A stretch of 64,000 nt of DNA from Polytrichum commune (Eukaryota; Streptophyta; Polytrichopsida; Polytrichales; Polytrichaceae). Location of the stretch: contig OX485805.1 in NCBI GenBank assembly GCA_950295325.1, forward strand, positions 55,700,758 to 55,764,757, in the 5' to 3' direction. A program made the position numbers and the translations under genes. Positions 1 to 11,261 of this stretch are shown here, in pieces (within the stretch, counting starts at the first letter, position 1; the number at the start of each line of letters is the position of its first letter). The notes beneath the pieces are model-generated. The model made no database searches. It saw only the letters and a list, made by a program, of their open reading frames with translations, and was not told the DNA's origin.

Positions 1-2
1 AC

Positions 3-107
3 CTGACTGCGCAGGTAGCGGCCATGACTCAGGAGCTGAGTCAGAAGAACGAAGAGATCCGGAAGTACCACGCGGAGCAGGCAGTGGTCTTCAGTCGGGA
101 AACTTAG
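3..107 (+). pseudogene. Partial gag-like coiled-coil fragment
   Basis: An open frame enters from the left edge and runs about 34 residues to a TAG at 105-107. It is rich in Glu, Gln, Lys and Ala, with a predicted helical character (TQELSQKNEEIRKYHAEQAV). It resembles the coiled-coil segment of gag-like proteins I associate with charophyte retroelements, but that is recall and not proof. The frame stops where the repeat terminus at about 98-120 begins, so it was probably interrupted by that insertion. Confidence 0.4.
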
Positions 108-1035
108 TAGTGTGAGCGTAGAGCGGAGAGCGGTGATTGGAGAGCGGAAAATTTAGATTTTATTGGGTAATTTTAGGAGAAGCAATGCCTATTTCCGTGG
201 ATTTAGGGGTAGTTTGAATTCAACTTGTTGGAAATGCACCCCATTCCCGTGGACATAAGAACCATGAATTGTTCGAGAAACCAACGGATCCTATAGGCGT
301 GGAAGATTGCATTTGTTTTCAAACATCCTATAGTCTAGGTTTCAAATGTTTCATATTAAATTAGGGCTGACGTCACCAATTGAAAACAAAATACCATACA
401 CAAAATATTTTATTGGCCGACAAAATGTAGGTGAAGTTAGGTGCCAACCTCAAGACTTACAAAAAGGTGTATGCAGTTCAAGTAGCTATATACAGATTAC
501 TCTACTTTATTTCCATCTACACCCTATCTGCCGGGCATGTCCAATATGGATAAAATGATTCAAAGATCATGCCATACATCTCCACTGCACACCATGAGCT
601 CTCCAATTCATCCCTTAGCTTAGCCAATGAACGTAATGACAAATCCCCCAAGTCGGACATAAGAATCCTCCGCGAAATCCGTGTGCTAACGTGGCGGCTA
701 TGTGAGAACCACATCAAGTTTTGTTGAAATTGAGTGACGAGGTTATGTTCGCGTGGCAAACAAACCCTTGGGACAGCATTGGGACCCATCGCGTATTCAT
801 ATTGAGCCAAACGAAGAGCATTGTACTCCGCACTTTTATCCACAATCATTTTCCATGCTTTACAAGATAGCCTCAAACTATGGATAAGCAAGAAACGGAG
901 TTGGGTGTCCAATGACGTCTCTGCACCCATATCCACATTTGCGGCACCCACCAACAAGTTTGGGACCAAGACCCTCAATTGTACATCTTGGTCCAAATAC
1001 AATGCAAGAGGCGCCATAAAGTCGGATTAGCGCGA
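98..1035 (-). repeat. Left copy of an inverted repeat-family end
   Basis: The sequence from about 98 (motif GTGAGCGTAGAGCGGAGAGC near 112) to about 770 matches, in inverted orientation, the stretch from about 62905 back to about 62240, with only scattered differences and small indels. The match covers the noncoding terminus and the 3' coding part of the open frame at 517-1017. A third copy of just the terminus occurs at about 33480-33540. The shared edge and the shared coding segment suggest the end of a DNA transposon family whose last gene lies close to the terminus. Confidence 0.65.
517..1017 (-). CDS. Conserved hypothetical protein, probably the last exon of a repeat-family gene
   Basis: A 166-residue frame begins with ATG and ends in FYPYWTCPADRV. 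Its last 70 or so residues are repeated, with mostly conservative replacements, in the plus-strand frame at 62183-62491; the shared block includes LSLRSLAKLR and SFYPYWTCPADRV. Keeping the protein sequence while the DNA has diverged suggests past coding constraint. I recognise no domain. The N-terminal part (LRLSCKAWKMIVDKSAEYNA) is missing from the right-hand copy. The frame lies just inside the repeat terminus and is followed upstream by minisatellites, so it is probably the last exon of a gene belonging to the repeat family. Function unknown. Confidence 0.4.
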   Translation of the reverse strand: MAPLALYLDQDVQLRVLVPNLLVGAANVDMGAETSLDTQLRFLLIHSLRLSCKAWKMIVDKSAEYNALRLAQYEYAMGPNAVPRVCLPREHNLVTQFQQNLMWFSHSRHVSTRISRRILMSDLGDLSLRSLAKLRDELESSWCAVEMYGMIFESFYPYWTCPADRV

Positions 1036-1059
1036 TCTTCCCCATTACACACATTGTCA

Positions 1060-1505
1060 AACACAAAACAAAATGAGAATCTGGTGTCAAGGGCCAACCC
1101 CTCAAGCCTAGTAGAAATACATTCATAGCTTACACACATATACAAAAACAACAAGAGGAGAATCTGGTGTCAAGGGCCGACCCCTAAAGCCTAGTAGAAA
1201 TACATTCATAGCTTACACACATATTCAAAAACAACAAGAAGAGTAGAATCTGGTGTCAAGGGCTGACCCCTCAAGCCTAATAGAAATACATTCATAGCTT
1301 ACACACATATACAAAAACAACAAGAGGAGAATCTGGTGTCAAGGGCCGACCCCTCAAGCCTAGTAGAATTACATTCATAGCTTACACACATATACAAAAA
1401 CAACAAGAGGAGAATCTGGTGTCAAGGGCCGACCCCTCAAGCCTAGTAGAAATACATTCATAGTTTACACAAATATTCAAAAACAACAAGAAGATTAGAA
1501 TCTGG
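1060..1505. repeat. Tandem repeat, unit about 83-88 bp, about five copies
   Basis: Each unit contains AGAATCTGGTGTCAAGGGCC, followed by ACCCCTCAAGCCTAGTAGAA and an ACACACATAT tract. Copies start near 1074, 1158, 1245, 1327 and 1412, and a last partial one near 1498 leads into the next minisatellite. Related units occur at 12195-12870, showing that both belong to one repeat landscape later split by retrotransposon insertions. Confidence 0.85.
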
Positions 1506-2883
1506 TGTCAAGGGCCAAGGCCTTAACCTCATATACAAGAGCCTACAATCACAAATTTTTGGCCAAGGCCTTAACCTCACACACAAAAGCCAACAATCTG
1601 AATTTTCTGGCCAAGGCCTTAACCTCATATACAAGAGGATACAATCTGAAATTTTTGGCCAAGGCCTTAACCTCACACACAAGAGCCAACAATCACAAAT
1701 TTTTGACAATGCATTAACCTCACACACAAGAGCATATAATCTGAAATTTTTGGCCAAGGCCTTAACCTCACACACAAGAGCCAACAATCACAAATTTTTG
1801 GCAATGCATTAACCTCACATACAAGAGGATACAATCTGAAATTTTTGGCCAAGGCCTTAACCTCACATACAAGAGCCAACAATCTGAATTTTCTGGCCAA
1901 GGCCTTAACCTCACACACATGCAAGAGCCAACAATCACAAATTTTTGGCAATGCATTAACCTCACACACAAGAGCATATAATCTGAATTTTTTTGCCAAG
2001 GCCTTAACCTCACATACAAGAGCCTACAATCTGAATTTTTTGGCCAAGGCCTTAACCTCATATACAAGAGGATACAATCTGAAATTTTTGGCCAAGGCCT
2101 TAACCTCACACACAAGAGCCACTAATCTGATATGTTTGGCCAAGGCCTTAACCTCACATACAAGAGCCTACAATCACAAATTTTTGGCCAAGGCCTTAAC
2201 CTCACACACAAGAGCCAACAATCACAAATTTTTGGCAATGCATTAACCTCACATACAAGAGGATACAATCTGAAATTTTTGGCCAAGGCCTTAACCTCAC
2301 ATACAAGAGCCTACAATCTGAATTTTTTGGCCAAGGCCTTAACCTCATATACAAGAGCCACTAATCTGATATGTTTGGCCAAGGCCTTAACCTCACACAC
2401 AAGAGCATACAATATGAAATGTTTGGCCAAGGCCTCAACCTCATATACAAGAGCCTACAATCACAAATTTTTAGCCAAGGCCTTAACCTCACACACAAGA
2501 GCATACAATATGAAATGTTTGGCCAAGGCCTCAACCTCATATACAAGAGCCTACAATCACAAATTTTTAGCCAAGGCCTTAACCTCACATACAAGATGAT
2601 ACAATCTGAAATTTTTCAACAAGGCCTTAACCTCATATACAAGAGCCTACAATCTGAAATATTTGGCCAAGGCCTTAACCTCATATACAAGAGCCTACAA
2701 TCACAAATTTTTAGCCAAGGCCTTAACCTCACATACAAGAAGATACAATCTGAATTTTTTGGCCAAGGCCTTAACCTCACATACAAGAGGATACAATTTG
2801 AAATTTTTGGCCAAGGCCTTAACCTCATATACAAGAGCCTACAATCACAAATTTTTAGCCAAGGCCTTAACCTCACATACAAG
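1506..2883. repeat. Minisatellite, unit about 47-48 bp, about 29 copies
   Basis: The core GGCCAAGGCCTTAACCTCAC is followed by AYACAAGAG and an ACAATCTGAAATTTTT-like tract, repeated with small variation. Some units carry GCAATGCATTAACC instead of the core. Because the unit is often a multiple of three, long open frames appear on both strands; they are artefacts. The array resumes after the solo LTR, at 12147-12200, so the LTR landed inside it. Confidence 0.9.
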
Positions 2884-4192
2884 TGTGAGCCCAAAAGGGT
2901 GCCCACATTTAGTCTTAGACCCTTGAAACGTTAGTTGATGCACTTTGAAGTAGCATGTTACTTCACAAAAATATAAAAAGAGTGAAATGTTAGTCTTAGA
3001 AGTACCATGTTGTAAGAGGCTAGGATGTGAGTTGTTATTGTGTTTTTACCTTCGGAAGGATTTGAGTGAATGAGGATAGGTAAGGAGAACTTGGATTGAG
3101 TAGTTAGTGAGTAGGCTAGTACAAATGGATGGAGACAACCAAAGTGACTCAAGAGGCAAGTGCATTCGAATTGGGATGAATGGAGGATCACATGGAGCGC
3201 ACAAGTGGACCACCTCATCATGGCCACTTAATGGGGAAGGCCCAAGGAAGAATGCAAGGTGGAGGATAAGCAAATTCTCAAAGCACCAATCAAATCACGA
3301 GTTAAGCATCGTGGTTTGAATTAAGTGGTGAGCGACGATTTGGGAAAGTAAGGGGAGAAAGTTATGGCGGCGGAAAGCGAAGGAGGCTAAGTTTGGGTTG
3401 AAGCATCCCAAGTTTGGTAAAGTGTGGTAGGTAGAAAACCAAGGCTAGTTAAATGTTCGAATTAGGATCCTTGTTGATCATTTGAGGGAGGAAGGCTTAG
3501 AAGATAGGATTGGCGCCTACTAAGTAGGAGGAAATCTCAAGGGCTTATCGTGAGCCTTGAGGGTGCTCACCCCCTCAAGCTTACTATATAATCCCTCATT
3601 CTTCCCTCACTCATCCTCTCTTTCCTTTGTGCTCCAAGGCACCCCACGAGTTATAAGTGTGGGTGTGGGAAGCCATATTGGAGCACATGTGTGTGCTTAG
3701 TTTTTAGTTTGAGAGCCAAGGCTTGTTAGCCTTGAAGAGGGCTTGACCTCTTGGTAGAATTAGTGTTGACGTGAAGGATTTTAAAGTTAATTCATGATTC
3801 CAATTTGTGGTACTTAAAGTTCATGTTTTGAATACACGTGGTTGCAAGTTCCATGTTTAAGAGTTGAGCACTTGATGTTGTGATGAGTGCAAAAATATAC
3901 TTGTGTGGATTAGTTAGTCTTAGTGAAGTTAGGAAATTCTCTCTCCCCCTCTCCTCTCTAGGATTTTAGGATTTTAGGATTAGAGAAGAATTGTGTGATT
4001 AGAAAGGGGTTGTTAGTAGAATTAGGGAAATTAGGTAGGAAGATTAGTTAAGGGCTTGAATAATTAGTGAGGTAGTTGGGGATTACAACTACAAAGTTGT
4101 GGGTTCATGAAGGAGCTGGGTTTATGAAGGAGCTGGGTTTGTTTAGTTAGAAAGTAAAGAGCTGGGTTTATGAAGGACCTGGGTTTGTTTAG
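2884..4192 (+). mobile_element. Solo LTR-B, left part (split by LTR-A element)
   Basis: It begins TGTGAGCCCAAAAGGGTGCC and, with the right part at 11262-12146, reconstructs an LTR of about 2.19 kb that ends in GGTTTGGCCTCACA. The ends form the short inverted repeat TGTGAG/CTCACA. The 5-bp duplication ACAAG flanks the pair (2879-2883 and 12147-12151), which shows a real insertion reduced to a solo LTR. It is nearly identical to the 3' LTR at 44183-46303. A TATATAA box near 3585-3592 followed by a pyrimidine-rich stretch is a plausible U3 promoter. A GAAGGAGCTGGGTTTAT minisatellite lies near its split point. Confidence 0.92.
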
Positions 4193-5169
4193 TGTCGCGC
4201 ACCTCTCCATGAGGAGTGGCCGAAACACCATGGGCACAAGGGGGACCCCGGAGTGACACCCGCGACTTGTGGCGCCATTGGTGAGAGGGCCCAAGTGATC
4301 CTAGGGTGGGTGAGGGCCCCGGGCGTTGGGAACGCCTCCCACCCACGGAGACTAGGAGGCACAAGGGTAAGGCCATGAGCTATGCGTAGCTCATGGCGTG
4401 GTGATTCTAGAATGCTCAAGATCACCTCAATCGGAGGTGTGAGCTAGGAGTTATGGCCATTTGAGTGGGGTGCTGTCCCGGGACAGCGCCCTGGTACAGC
4501 AGTGCCTGGGAGTGATTCCCGGGACTGCCAAGGTTCAAACAGGCATAACTTCCTCAACACTTGCCCGAATGGGGCAAGTGAGGAGTCCATCGGCATCTAC
4601 GTGAAGCGTAGATGAGGATGGAGGGGTTGGTTGTTATGATCAGACATCATACAAGGAAGTTATGATGGTCTGAAGCTGCTGGGCGGGTTCTAGGCCCAGC
4701 AGCTAAGGGAAAATGTCCACTTGGCCCCAACTCTTGGTAGAGAGACAAGAGGTTGGTTGGCGGTGGGATAGGGGCTCCGTGTAGAGTCCTAGAGGCTTAT
4801 ATGGGTGAGGTGGTGTGGCCTCACCCACCCGAGGCCGAACGGCAAGGCCTCCATGGGCATTGGCCCATTGTGAGGCCATAGTTGCCTAGTATGGTTCGGG
4901 TTGTTGTAGTGTTGCTCCGGCAACGCGATGATCAACATAAGATTGGACTTCCATGGATGGAAGTCAACATCTAAGGAGTGGTTACCGATTAAAGGGGTGA
5001 GTCCCGAAATCAAAGTAGGAGGGTTGGTTCCCCTCCTATGAACTAATGGTCCGGGGTTAGAGGAGCTAACCATTAGCATGGCGGAATGCGAAGGGTTAGC
5101 GACTCGTAACCTTTGCTAGAATTGAAAATTGGCAAGATGGTCAAGGGGGGGCTAGCAAGGGTTGCGACA
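4193..5169 (+). repeat. LTR-A, 5' LTR
   Basis: It starts TGTCGCGCACC and ends GGGTTGCGACA, giving the inverted terminal hexamer TGTCGC/GCGACA. The same LTR recurs at 10280-11256, 36173-37338 (internally duplicated), 61136-62107 (inverted) and 63757 to the window end. Confidence 0.95.
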
Positions 5170-5170
5170 C

Positions 5171-5183
5171 TTGGTATCAGAGC
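5171..5183 (+). promoter_or_regulatory. Primer-binding site (initiator tRNA-Met type)
   Basis: TTGGTATCAGAGC lies one base after the 5' LTR. TGGTATCAGAGC is the common plant retrotransposon site complementary to the 3' end of initiator tRNA-Met. It fixes the element's strand and its LTR boundary. Confidence 0.93.
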
Positions 5184-6780
5184 AGGTTTCCAATATTTGA
5201 GCTAGCACTTTGAGGGAAGCATGGCTATCAAATAAGCGGGTTATGATGGTGGCCCGGGGTTTCCAAAAGGTTGTGAGGCTCAAATTGGAACAAGGATCAT
5301 GTGCAAATGGAGTTTGACCATACCATTGATTTTAATGGTAATGGTGGGCATGAGGGTGGATTCGGTGAGGAAAATGGAGGTGTCCTTTGAAAAGGGCTCC
5401 CGCAAACCTCAAATAGTATTTGGGGCCAAGAATACCGAATGCACCCAAAACCTTGGAGGGTATTAATGTTGGATTGAAATTTCAATTCGAGATGCTTCGA
5501 AGGTTCGGATGTTGAAATGAACTTGGTGCTAATGAGGCACCCGGGGCGTCTGAAGGCCTATGTGCGCTATTCAAACGCACAAATGAAGGATACACCTAAA
5601 ACGGACGAGCTTTCTAAGAAATGCATCGTTTTAGGTGGGGTTTTAAAAGCGGGTGGTGGATGCCTTGTTTAAGTCCCCAAGGCTTCTTGAGGACATGGTG
5701 GGGATCATCAAGTTTGCAAGATCATTGAATCCGATGGTCCCGAAGAAAAGTTTGGCGGCGCATCACCACAAGTGGCTTTAGCCAAAGTTGGTCCCAAAGA
5801 AATGAGTGCAAATTGTTTGGTTCATTTTACTTAGGCAAAATATGTTGGTGCCGCTAACGGAATGTTGAAAGGTGGCTTTATGCTTCCAAGGCAAATCATA
5901 CTCATGCCGTGGACGGAATGTTGGAAGGTGGGTTTGTCCTACCAAGGCAATTCATGTTCGTGCCGCATACGGAGTGTGGGAAGGTGGCTTTGTGCTATCA
6001 AGGGAAAACATGTTTGTTTTGTGGACAAATTATTGGAAATTGCTTTTGTGGCACTAAACCACTTCGTCCCATGGACGAAATGTTAAAAGTTGGCTTTGCG
6101 GACCGAGCCAAAACATATTGTTGCGGTGGACGGAGAATTAGATGGTGGCTTTGTGGCCAAGGCTAGTAGCCTTAAGCCAAGGCCAAGTCATGTATACCTT
6201 GAGGCTCAAATGAATGGGAGATATGTCTCATGAGTTGTCAAAGAGGCAACGGACTCTTTCATGAGCCGAAAGCTCACAAGGGAGTTGGGGCTTGCCGATT
6301 GATAGAGTGGGCGAGCCCACCAAGGTGCGGTTTGAAAATGGCGAACCGCATGAGACAAAGGAGGCCGCGATGCATGTAACCTTTCAATGTGGGACATTGG
6401 ATATTTGTCAAAATTTCACACCATGTGAAATAGATGAAATGCATGTCATTGTGAAGGCTGCCTTCTTTGAAACTCACATGATAGATGTGAGGTGCAAGCC
6501 GGTGTGCTTGCGGTGCATTTGTGATGTGCCATGATGGCAAAGAATTGAACTACAAATTGACAAGGACTCCTATGGTAGGAGGACCCAAGTTGAATTTGGT
6601 CTCAATGGACCAAATAAAAAAATGGTAAACATAATGGTCGTGGTTCAATTGGAGCAATTCCAAGGAACTCATGGGGAGGCTAGGAAAGATGGGCCTCCCC
6701 CAAACCATACTTGTGGGATGTTGGTGAGATACAAGGATGTATTCACCAATGTGTTGCTCAAAATGTTACCGCCAAGGAGT
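5184..6780 (+). pseudogene. Degenerate gag/protease region of the LTR-A element
   Basis: No long frame survives. At 5862-6166 a unit of about 65 bp is repeated roughly four to five times (variants of TGGACGGAATGTTGGAAGGT followed by a GGCTTTGT-like segment). At 6292-6540 a frame reads like the C-terminal part of a chromovirus protease domain (VRFENGEPHETKEAAMHV, then CEIDEMHVIVKAAFFE), which I infer from family resemblance. At 6660-6785 a segment resembles the linker before reverse transcriptase (RYKDVFTNVL, then PPRSEL). The palm domain with its YxDD motif should follow but is absent. Confidence 0.55.
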
Positions 6781-6839
6781 GAATTGTAACTTTGCTCAAG
6801 AATAAATTGAGTTCTTGAGGCATGTAGTGACAAAGGAAG

Positions 6840-7640
6840 TTGGTGGATAAACATGAAGAATTTCAAGGCAATCCAAGAGGAGAATTGGCCCTTGACTCAA
6901 AAAGACTTAGGTCATTGGTTGGCCTAGCCAACTACTACCACCACTTCATTCGAGGTTTTTCTAAGGTTGCTAGGACCTTAGTCAATTTGTTGAAAAAATG
7001 GCTATCCCAAGAGTGGGATGAGCCTTGTCACCAAGCCTTTGGGAAGCTCAAGAGCAAGTTCCCTTCACAAGATGTGGTTAAGTTTCCGGGTTTTCATAAG
7101 CATTTTGAGGTGCACATGAAGACGAAGGACTTCACCATTGGCGGATGTTCATCCAAGATGGATGACCATTGCTTATGAGAGCATTAAGCTCCATGGTTGT
7201 CGAACCTTGTCCGGCTTGTGCAAGAAATGGCTATCCCAAGAGTGGGATGAGCCGTGCCACCAAGCCATTGGGGAGCTTAAGAGCAAGTTGTCTTTGCCGC
7301 CCGTGCTCAAGCTTGCGGAGTTTGCCAAACCTTTTGAGGTGCATACGGGGGCGAGTGACTTTGCCATTGGCGGATGGTTAACGTAAGATGGATGGCCATT
7401 GCATATGAGAGCGTTAAGCTTGATGGTTATCCGACCTTATCCGACTTGTGGAAGGATTAGCTATCCCAAGAGTGGGATGAGCCTTGCCACCAAGTCTTTG
7501 GTGAGCTTGAGAGCAAGTGTTCTTAGACGCCCGTGCTCAAGTTCGCGGAGCTTGACAAACCTTTTGAGGTGCATACGGGGGTGAGTGCCTTTGCCAATGG
7601 TGGATTATGTGTAATTGGATGGCCATTGCATATGGGAGCA
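6840..7640 (+). pseudogene. RT-connection/RNase H remnant with triplicated segment
   Basis: The frame from 6840 carries the typical post-palm segment of Ty3/Gypsy pol (SLVGLANYYHHFIRGFSKVA), followed by an RNase H start (FEVHMKTKDFTIGG). A block of about 230 bp beginning with GCTATCCCAAGAGTGGGATG occurs three times in tandem, at about 7001, 7230 and 7460. This gives three copies of the segment ending in FEVHTGASDFAIGG-like sequence in different states of decay. Frames shift between copies. An active enzyme is not possible from this region. Confidence 0.75.
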
Positions 7641-9000
7641 TAAAGCTCGATGGTTGTCAAAGAAGACAACCAACTCATGACAAAGAACTTCTTTGCCGTA
7701 GTGCATTGCTTGAAGATGTGGCGACATTATATGGGGTCGCACAAAGCAAAGGTCTACATGGACAATGTGTCCTAAAAGTATTTTGACATACAAGCGTAAG
7801 TGAACGCCAAATCATTGCGGAGGCATGATAGTTTGGCGCTTATGAAGGTGGATTTGATCCACAAACCGGACCGTGGAAATGTGGTGCCGGATGCGCGAAG
7901 TAGACCGGAAGAGTTCCAAGCAATGAGAACCATCCAAACCTTGTGGCTAATGTGTGCCGGCAAAGGAAACTTGTGATGCAAGATACGGGAGGGGTAAATT
8001 AACTACCCCAAAGCACAAAAGCTTTTAGGTGAGCTTCGCAAGAGCAAGGTGCTCAAAGAGGTTAAGTTGGTGGACGGATTGTTCAAGTGCAAACAAAGTC
8101 GGGTATATGTGCCACAAGGCAAGTTGAAGCTATCGGTTTTGAAGGAGGAATATGATAGTCCTATTGCCGGCCTTAGAGGAGAAAGAAAAAGCCGCCATAG
8201 AATGGTGTCAAAGAGGTACCATTGGCGGTGCATAAAAGGAAGATATAGCCCACTTTGTGAAGGCTTGAATCAAAGTGCCAAGTGAACCGAGCCTCTTACC
8301 AAAAGCAAGGCGGCTTCTTGCAACCGTTGCCTATCCCGTCGGCGCCATGACATAGTATGTGCATGGACTTGATCACAAGTTTGCCGGAGTCACATGGGTA
8401 TGATGCCATCTTGTTGATGGTAGAGCGGTTTGCCAAGTTGGCACACATGGTGCCGATTGTGGGAGCCGCCACCGCGTTGAAGACCGCATAGCCTTTTCTC
8501 AAAGGATGGTTGAGGCACCACGGGTTGCCAAGAGTGATTGTGTGGGATCAAGATCCAAAGTTCACAAGTGCATTTTCAATGCATTTCTCTAAGGAGGTCG
8601 GAAGGAAACTAAGGTTTAGCACGGCCTCGCATTCCCAAATGGATGGGAAAACGGAGCGTGTGAATGGAGTCTTGAAGCAATACTTGAGGAACTTGGTGGG
8701 GGCGGACCAAGGAGATTGGGCGGACTATGTGGGTCGAGCGGAGTGTAATTGCAATGTAGCCACGCACTTGGCTACCAAGGGGTGGTCTTTGGTGGTGGCT
8801 TATGGAGTGGATGCGCTCCAACCTATTAACCTAGCTCTCGAGGGGGCACATTCAACACTAGAGTTCAACCAAGATGGTGGGGACTTGGCCAAGAATGTAA
8901 ACAAGTCTTGGAGATGACCAAGTTGTTGGTGGAGAAAGCCCGAATGTGCTACGAAGTGCAAGTGAATGCCGGAAGACGCGAAGTGGAGAATGAGGTGGGC
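7641..9000 (+). pseudogene. RNase H end and integrase remnant of LTR-A element
   Basis: Pieces of integrase are recognisable in several frames. There is a degraded zinc-binding region (about 8049-8285). The catalytic core follows, with CMDLITSLPESHGYDAILLM near 8360, VWDQDPKFTSAF near 8540 and a TERVNGVLK glutamate segment near 8655. Stops interrupt it, for example TGA in the GCTTGAATCAAAG segment near 8263 and TAG near 8490. The truncated copy at 33627-36172 shares these same lesions, so the damage predates the spread of the family. Confidence 0.8.
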
Positions 9001-9060
9001 CAAAAGATGTTGTTGAATGTGAACAACTTCACTTAGCCGGAAGGCCTCACTCCAAAGGTC

Positions 9061-9475
9061 ATGTCCAAAATTGGAGCTTCATTTCCCATTGTGGAACAAG
9101 TGTTCAAGGACATGTATAAGTTGGAATTACCGCCCGAGATCAAAGTGCATCCAACATTTCATGTCTCAATCCTAAAGCCATTTAAGGACGACACCTTGTG
9201 GCCCAATTACAAGCAAGTGATTAGGCCACCTCCCGACCTTGTGGACATCATTTGGAACATGAGGTAGGAGGGCATCCTCAAGTGTAGGAAGCCCAAGTGA
9301 AAAGGAAAAAAAAATGTACAAAGGAGTACTTGGTGAAATGGTGAGGATACCATGAGAAAGAAGCCGTTTGGGTAGCGGCAAGAGACATGGTAACCACCAA
9401 TGAATTGGTGAAGCACTTTGAAGAAACTAAGGCTAAGGATTCCAATAAAATGAAGCGTAGGCATTGATGAGGACA
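9061..9475 (+). pseudogene. Integrase C-terminus and chromodomain remnant
   Basis: The frame at 9061-9267 contains the usual chromovirus tail (HPTFHVSILKPFKDD). In another frame near 9310-9400, KEYLVKW is followed after a stop by GYHEKEAVWVAARDM, the core of a retrotransposon chromodomain. Chromodomains of this kind guide integration to particular chromatin. The frameshift and stop mean it is not expressed as one piece here. Confidence 0.75.
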
Positions 9476-10279
9476 TCAATCTCCTTTAGTGGGGGAGAGA
9501 CGCTAGTAGCACACTTACCTTCGAGGTTAATTACTCCACAACATTAACTTGTTCTTTGGCTTGAGGGAATAAAGTCCAAACTTTAGTGGTGCAAAGAGAA
9601 AAGTATGAGATGAGGTCCTAGTCTTGTACTTGTGCTTGGTTAGTGGAAGAGGGGGAATAGACATGCCAAACTAGGTTGGGTAAGCCGAGTAATTGGGGGC
9701 CATGGCTTGGAAGGGCCTTGGATAAAACCAAGAAACTTCTTAGCCGTGGGCTTGTCCGGGCGGGGACAAGGTGATGGCGCGTGCTCATAAAAGTGCTACC
9801 CGCGAGCTAACGAGAGTTGGCGCATGGGAGTCATGAACCCATGTCTCGAAAGAGCAAAGTGGGAACCGAGTCGGGCGGGACTTGGCATCACCCCCGTGCG
9901 ATCGAGGCGTGGCTTAACAATGGAAAGCCATCTCGGAATTGCAACCGAGACAACTTAGTGGAAGCGTTGAGGTCTCGCCTAGATGTGTCATGTTAGGCTA
10001 GTGGAGCCTAACGGGGGAGGCCCCAAAGGAGGGGCAACCCAAGTGAGTCCCAAAGTAGGTGGGTCTAGTATAGGTTAGGTCCTTGGAGGAGTTCCAAGGT
10101 CGCTAACGGAACACCTAGTAACGACACCTTTGGGACTATGCCAAATTTGAAGATGCATTGTGGGGGTCGCGCCCTAAGGTAAACACAATGCCGCACCATA
10201 GAGGATGGCAACTTGAGAATTGGTGTGCCGACTACGAGTATAGTCGATGAGGGCATCGACTCCGTTTGGTGGGGGTGAG
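9476..10279 (+). other. Noncoding 3' internal region of LTR-A element, with polypurine tract
   Basis: About 800 bp without a convincing frame separate the chromodomain remnant from the 3' LTR. The last bases before the LTR, GGTGGGGGTGAG at about 10268-10279, are purine-rich and correctly placed for the polypurine tract that primes plus-strand synthesis. Confidence 0.7.
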
Positions 10280-11256
10280 TGTCGCGCACCTCTCCATGAG
10301 GAGTGGCCGAAACACCATGGGCACAAGGGGGACCCCGGAGTGACACCCGCGACTTGTGGCGCCATTGGTGAGAGGGCCCAAGTGATCCTAGGGTGGGTGA
10401 GGGCCCCGGGCGTTGGGAACGCCTCCCACCCACGGAGACTAGGAGGCACAAGGGTAAGGCCATGAGCTATGCGTAGCTCATGGCGTGGTGATTCTAGAAT
10501 GCTCAAGATCACCTCAATCGGAGGTGTGAGCTAGGAGTTATGGCCATTTGAGTGGGGTGCTGTCCCGGGACAGCGCCCTGGTACAGCAGTGCCTGGGAGT
10601 GATTCCCGGGACTGCCAAGGTTCAAACAGGCATAACTTCCTCAACACTTGCCCGAATGGGGCAAGTGAGGAGTCCATCGGCATCTACGTGAAGCGTAGAT
10701 GAGGATGGAGGGGTTGGTTGTTATGATCAGACATCATACAAGGAAGTTATGATGGTCTGAAGCTGCTGGGGGGGTTCTAGGCCCAGCAGCTAAGGGAAAA
10801 TGTCCACTTGGCCCCAACTCTTGGTAGAGAGACAAGAGGTTGGTTGGCGGTGGGATAGGGGCTCCGTGTAGAGTCCTAGAGGCTTATATGGGTGAGGTGG
10901 TGTGGCCTCACCCACCCGAGGCCGAACGGCAAGGCCTCCATGGGCATTGGCCCATTGTGAGGCCATAGTTGCCTAGTATGGTTCGGGTTGTTGTAGTGTT
11001 GCTCCGGCAACGCGATGATCAACATAAGATTGGACTTCCATGGATGGAAGTCAACATCTAAGGAGTGGTTACCGATTAAAGGGGTGAGTCCCGAAATCAA
11101 AGTAGGAGGGTTGGTTCCCCTCCTATGAACTAATGGTCCGGGGTTAGAGGAGCTAACCATTAGCATGGCGGTATGCGAAGGGTTAGCGACTCGTAACCTT
11201 TGCTAGAATTGAAAATTGGCAAGATGGTCAAGGGGGGGCTAGCAAGGGTTGCGACA
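10280..11256 (+). repeat. LTR-A, 3' LTR
   Basis: 977 bp, starting TGTCGCGCACC and ending TTGCGACA, essentially identical to the copy at 4193-5169. It is followed by the target duplication TTTAG. Confidence 0.95.
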
Positions 11257-11261
11257 TTTAG

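Larger units (their letters stand above)
4193..11256 (+). mobile_element. LTR-A Ty3/Gypsy chromovirus, full-length but defective
   Basis: The element has two 977-bp LTRs, a primer-binding site, degenerate pol and a 5-bp target duplication TTTAG (4188-4192 and 11257-11261). It lies inside the solo LTR-B. I found only two differences between its LTRs (a C/G near 4684 and an A/T near 5082 in the 5' copy), so it inserted recently. Its coding interior is nevertheless badly damaged: stops, frameshifts, a triplicated RNase H segment and no recognisable reverse-transcriptase catalytic core. It must have been mobilised by a partner element supplying enzymes in trans. Confidence 0.93.

Noticed and set aside
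1458-2934. Many overlapping 70-190-codon frames on both strands
   Set aside because: They follow the 47-48-bp minisatellite on both strands at once, with repetitive peptides; a by-product of repeat unit length, not genes.
4193-5169. DNA transposon with TGTCGC/GCGACA inverted ends
   Set aside because: The primer site, internal pol remnants, paired direct copies and 5-bp duplications show that these are LTRs.
5171-5183. tRNA-Met gene
   Set aside because: Only the short complement of the tRNA 3' end is present, at the exact primer-site position after the LTR.
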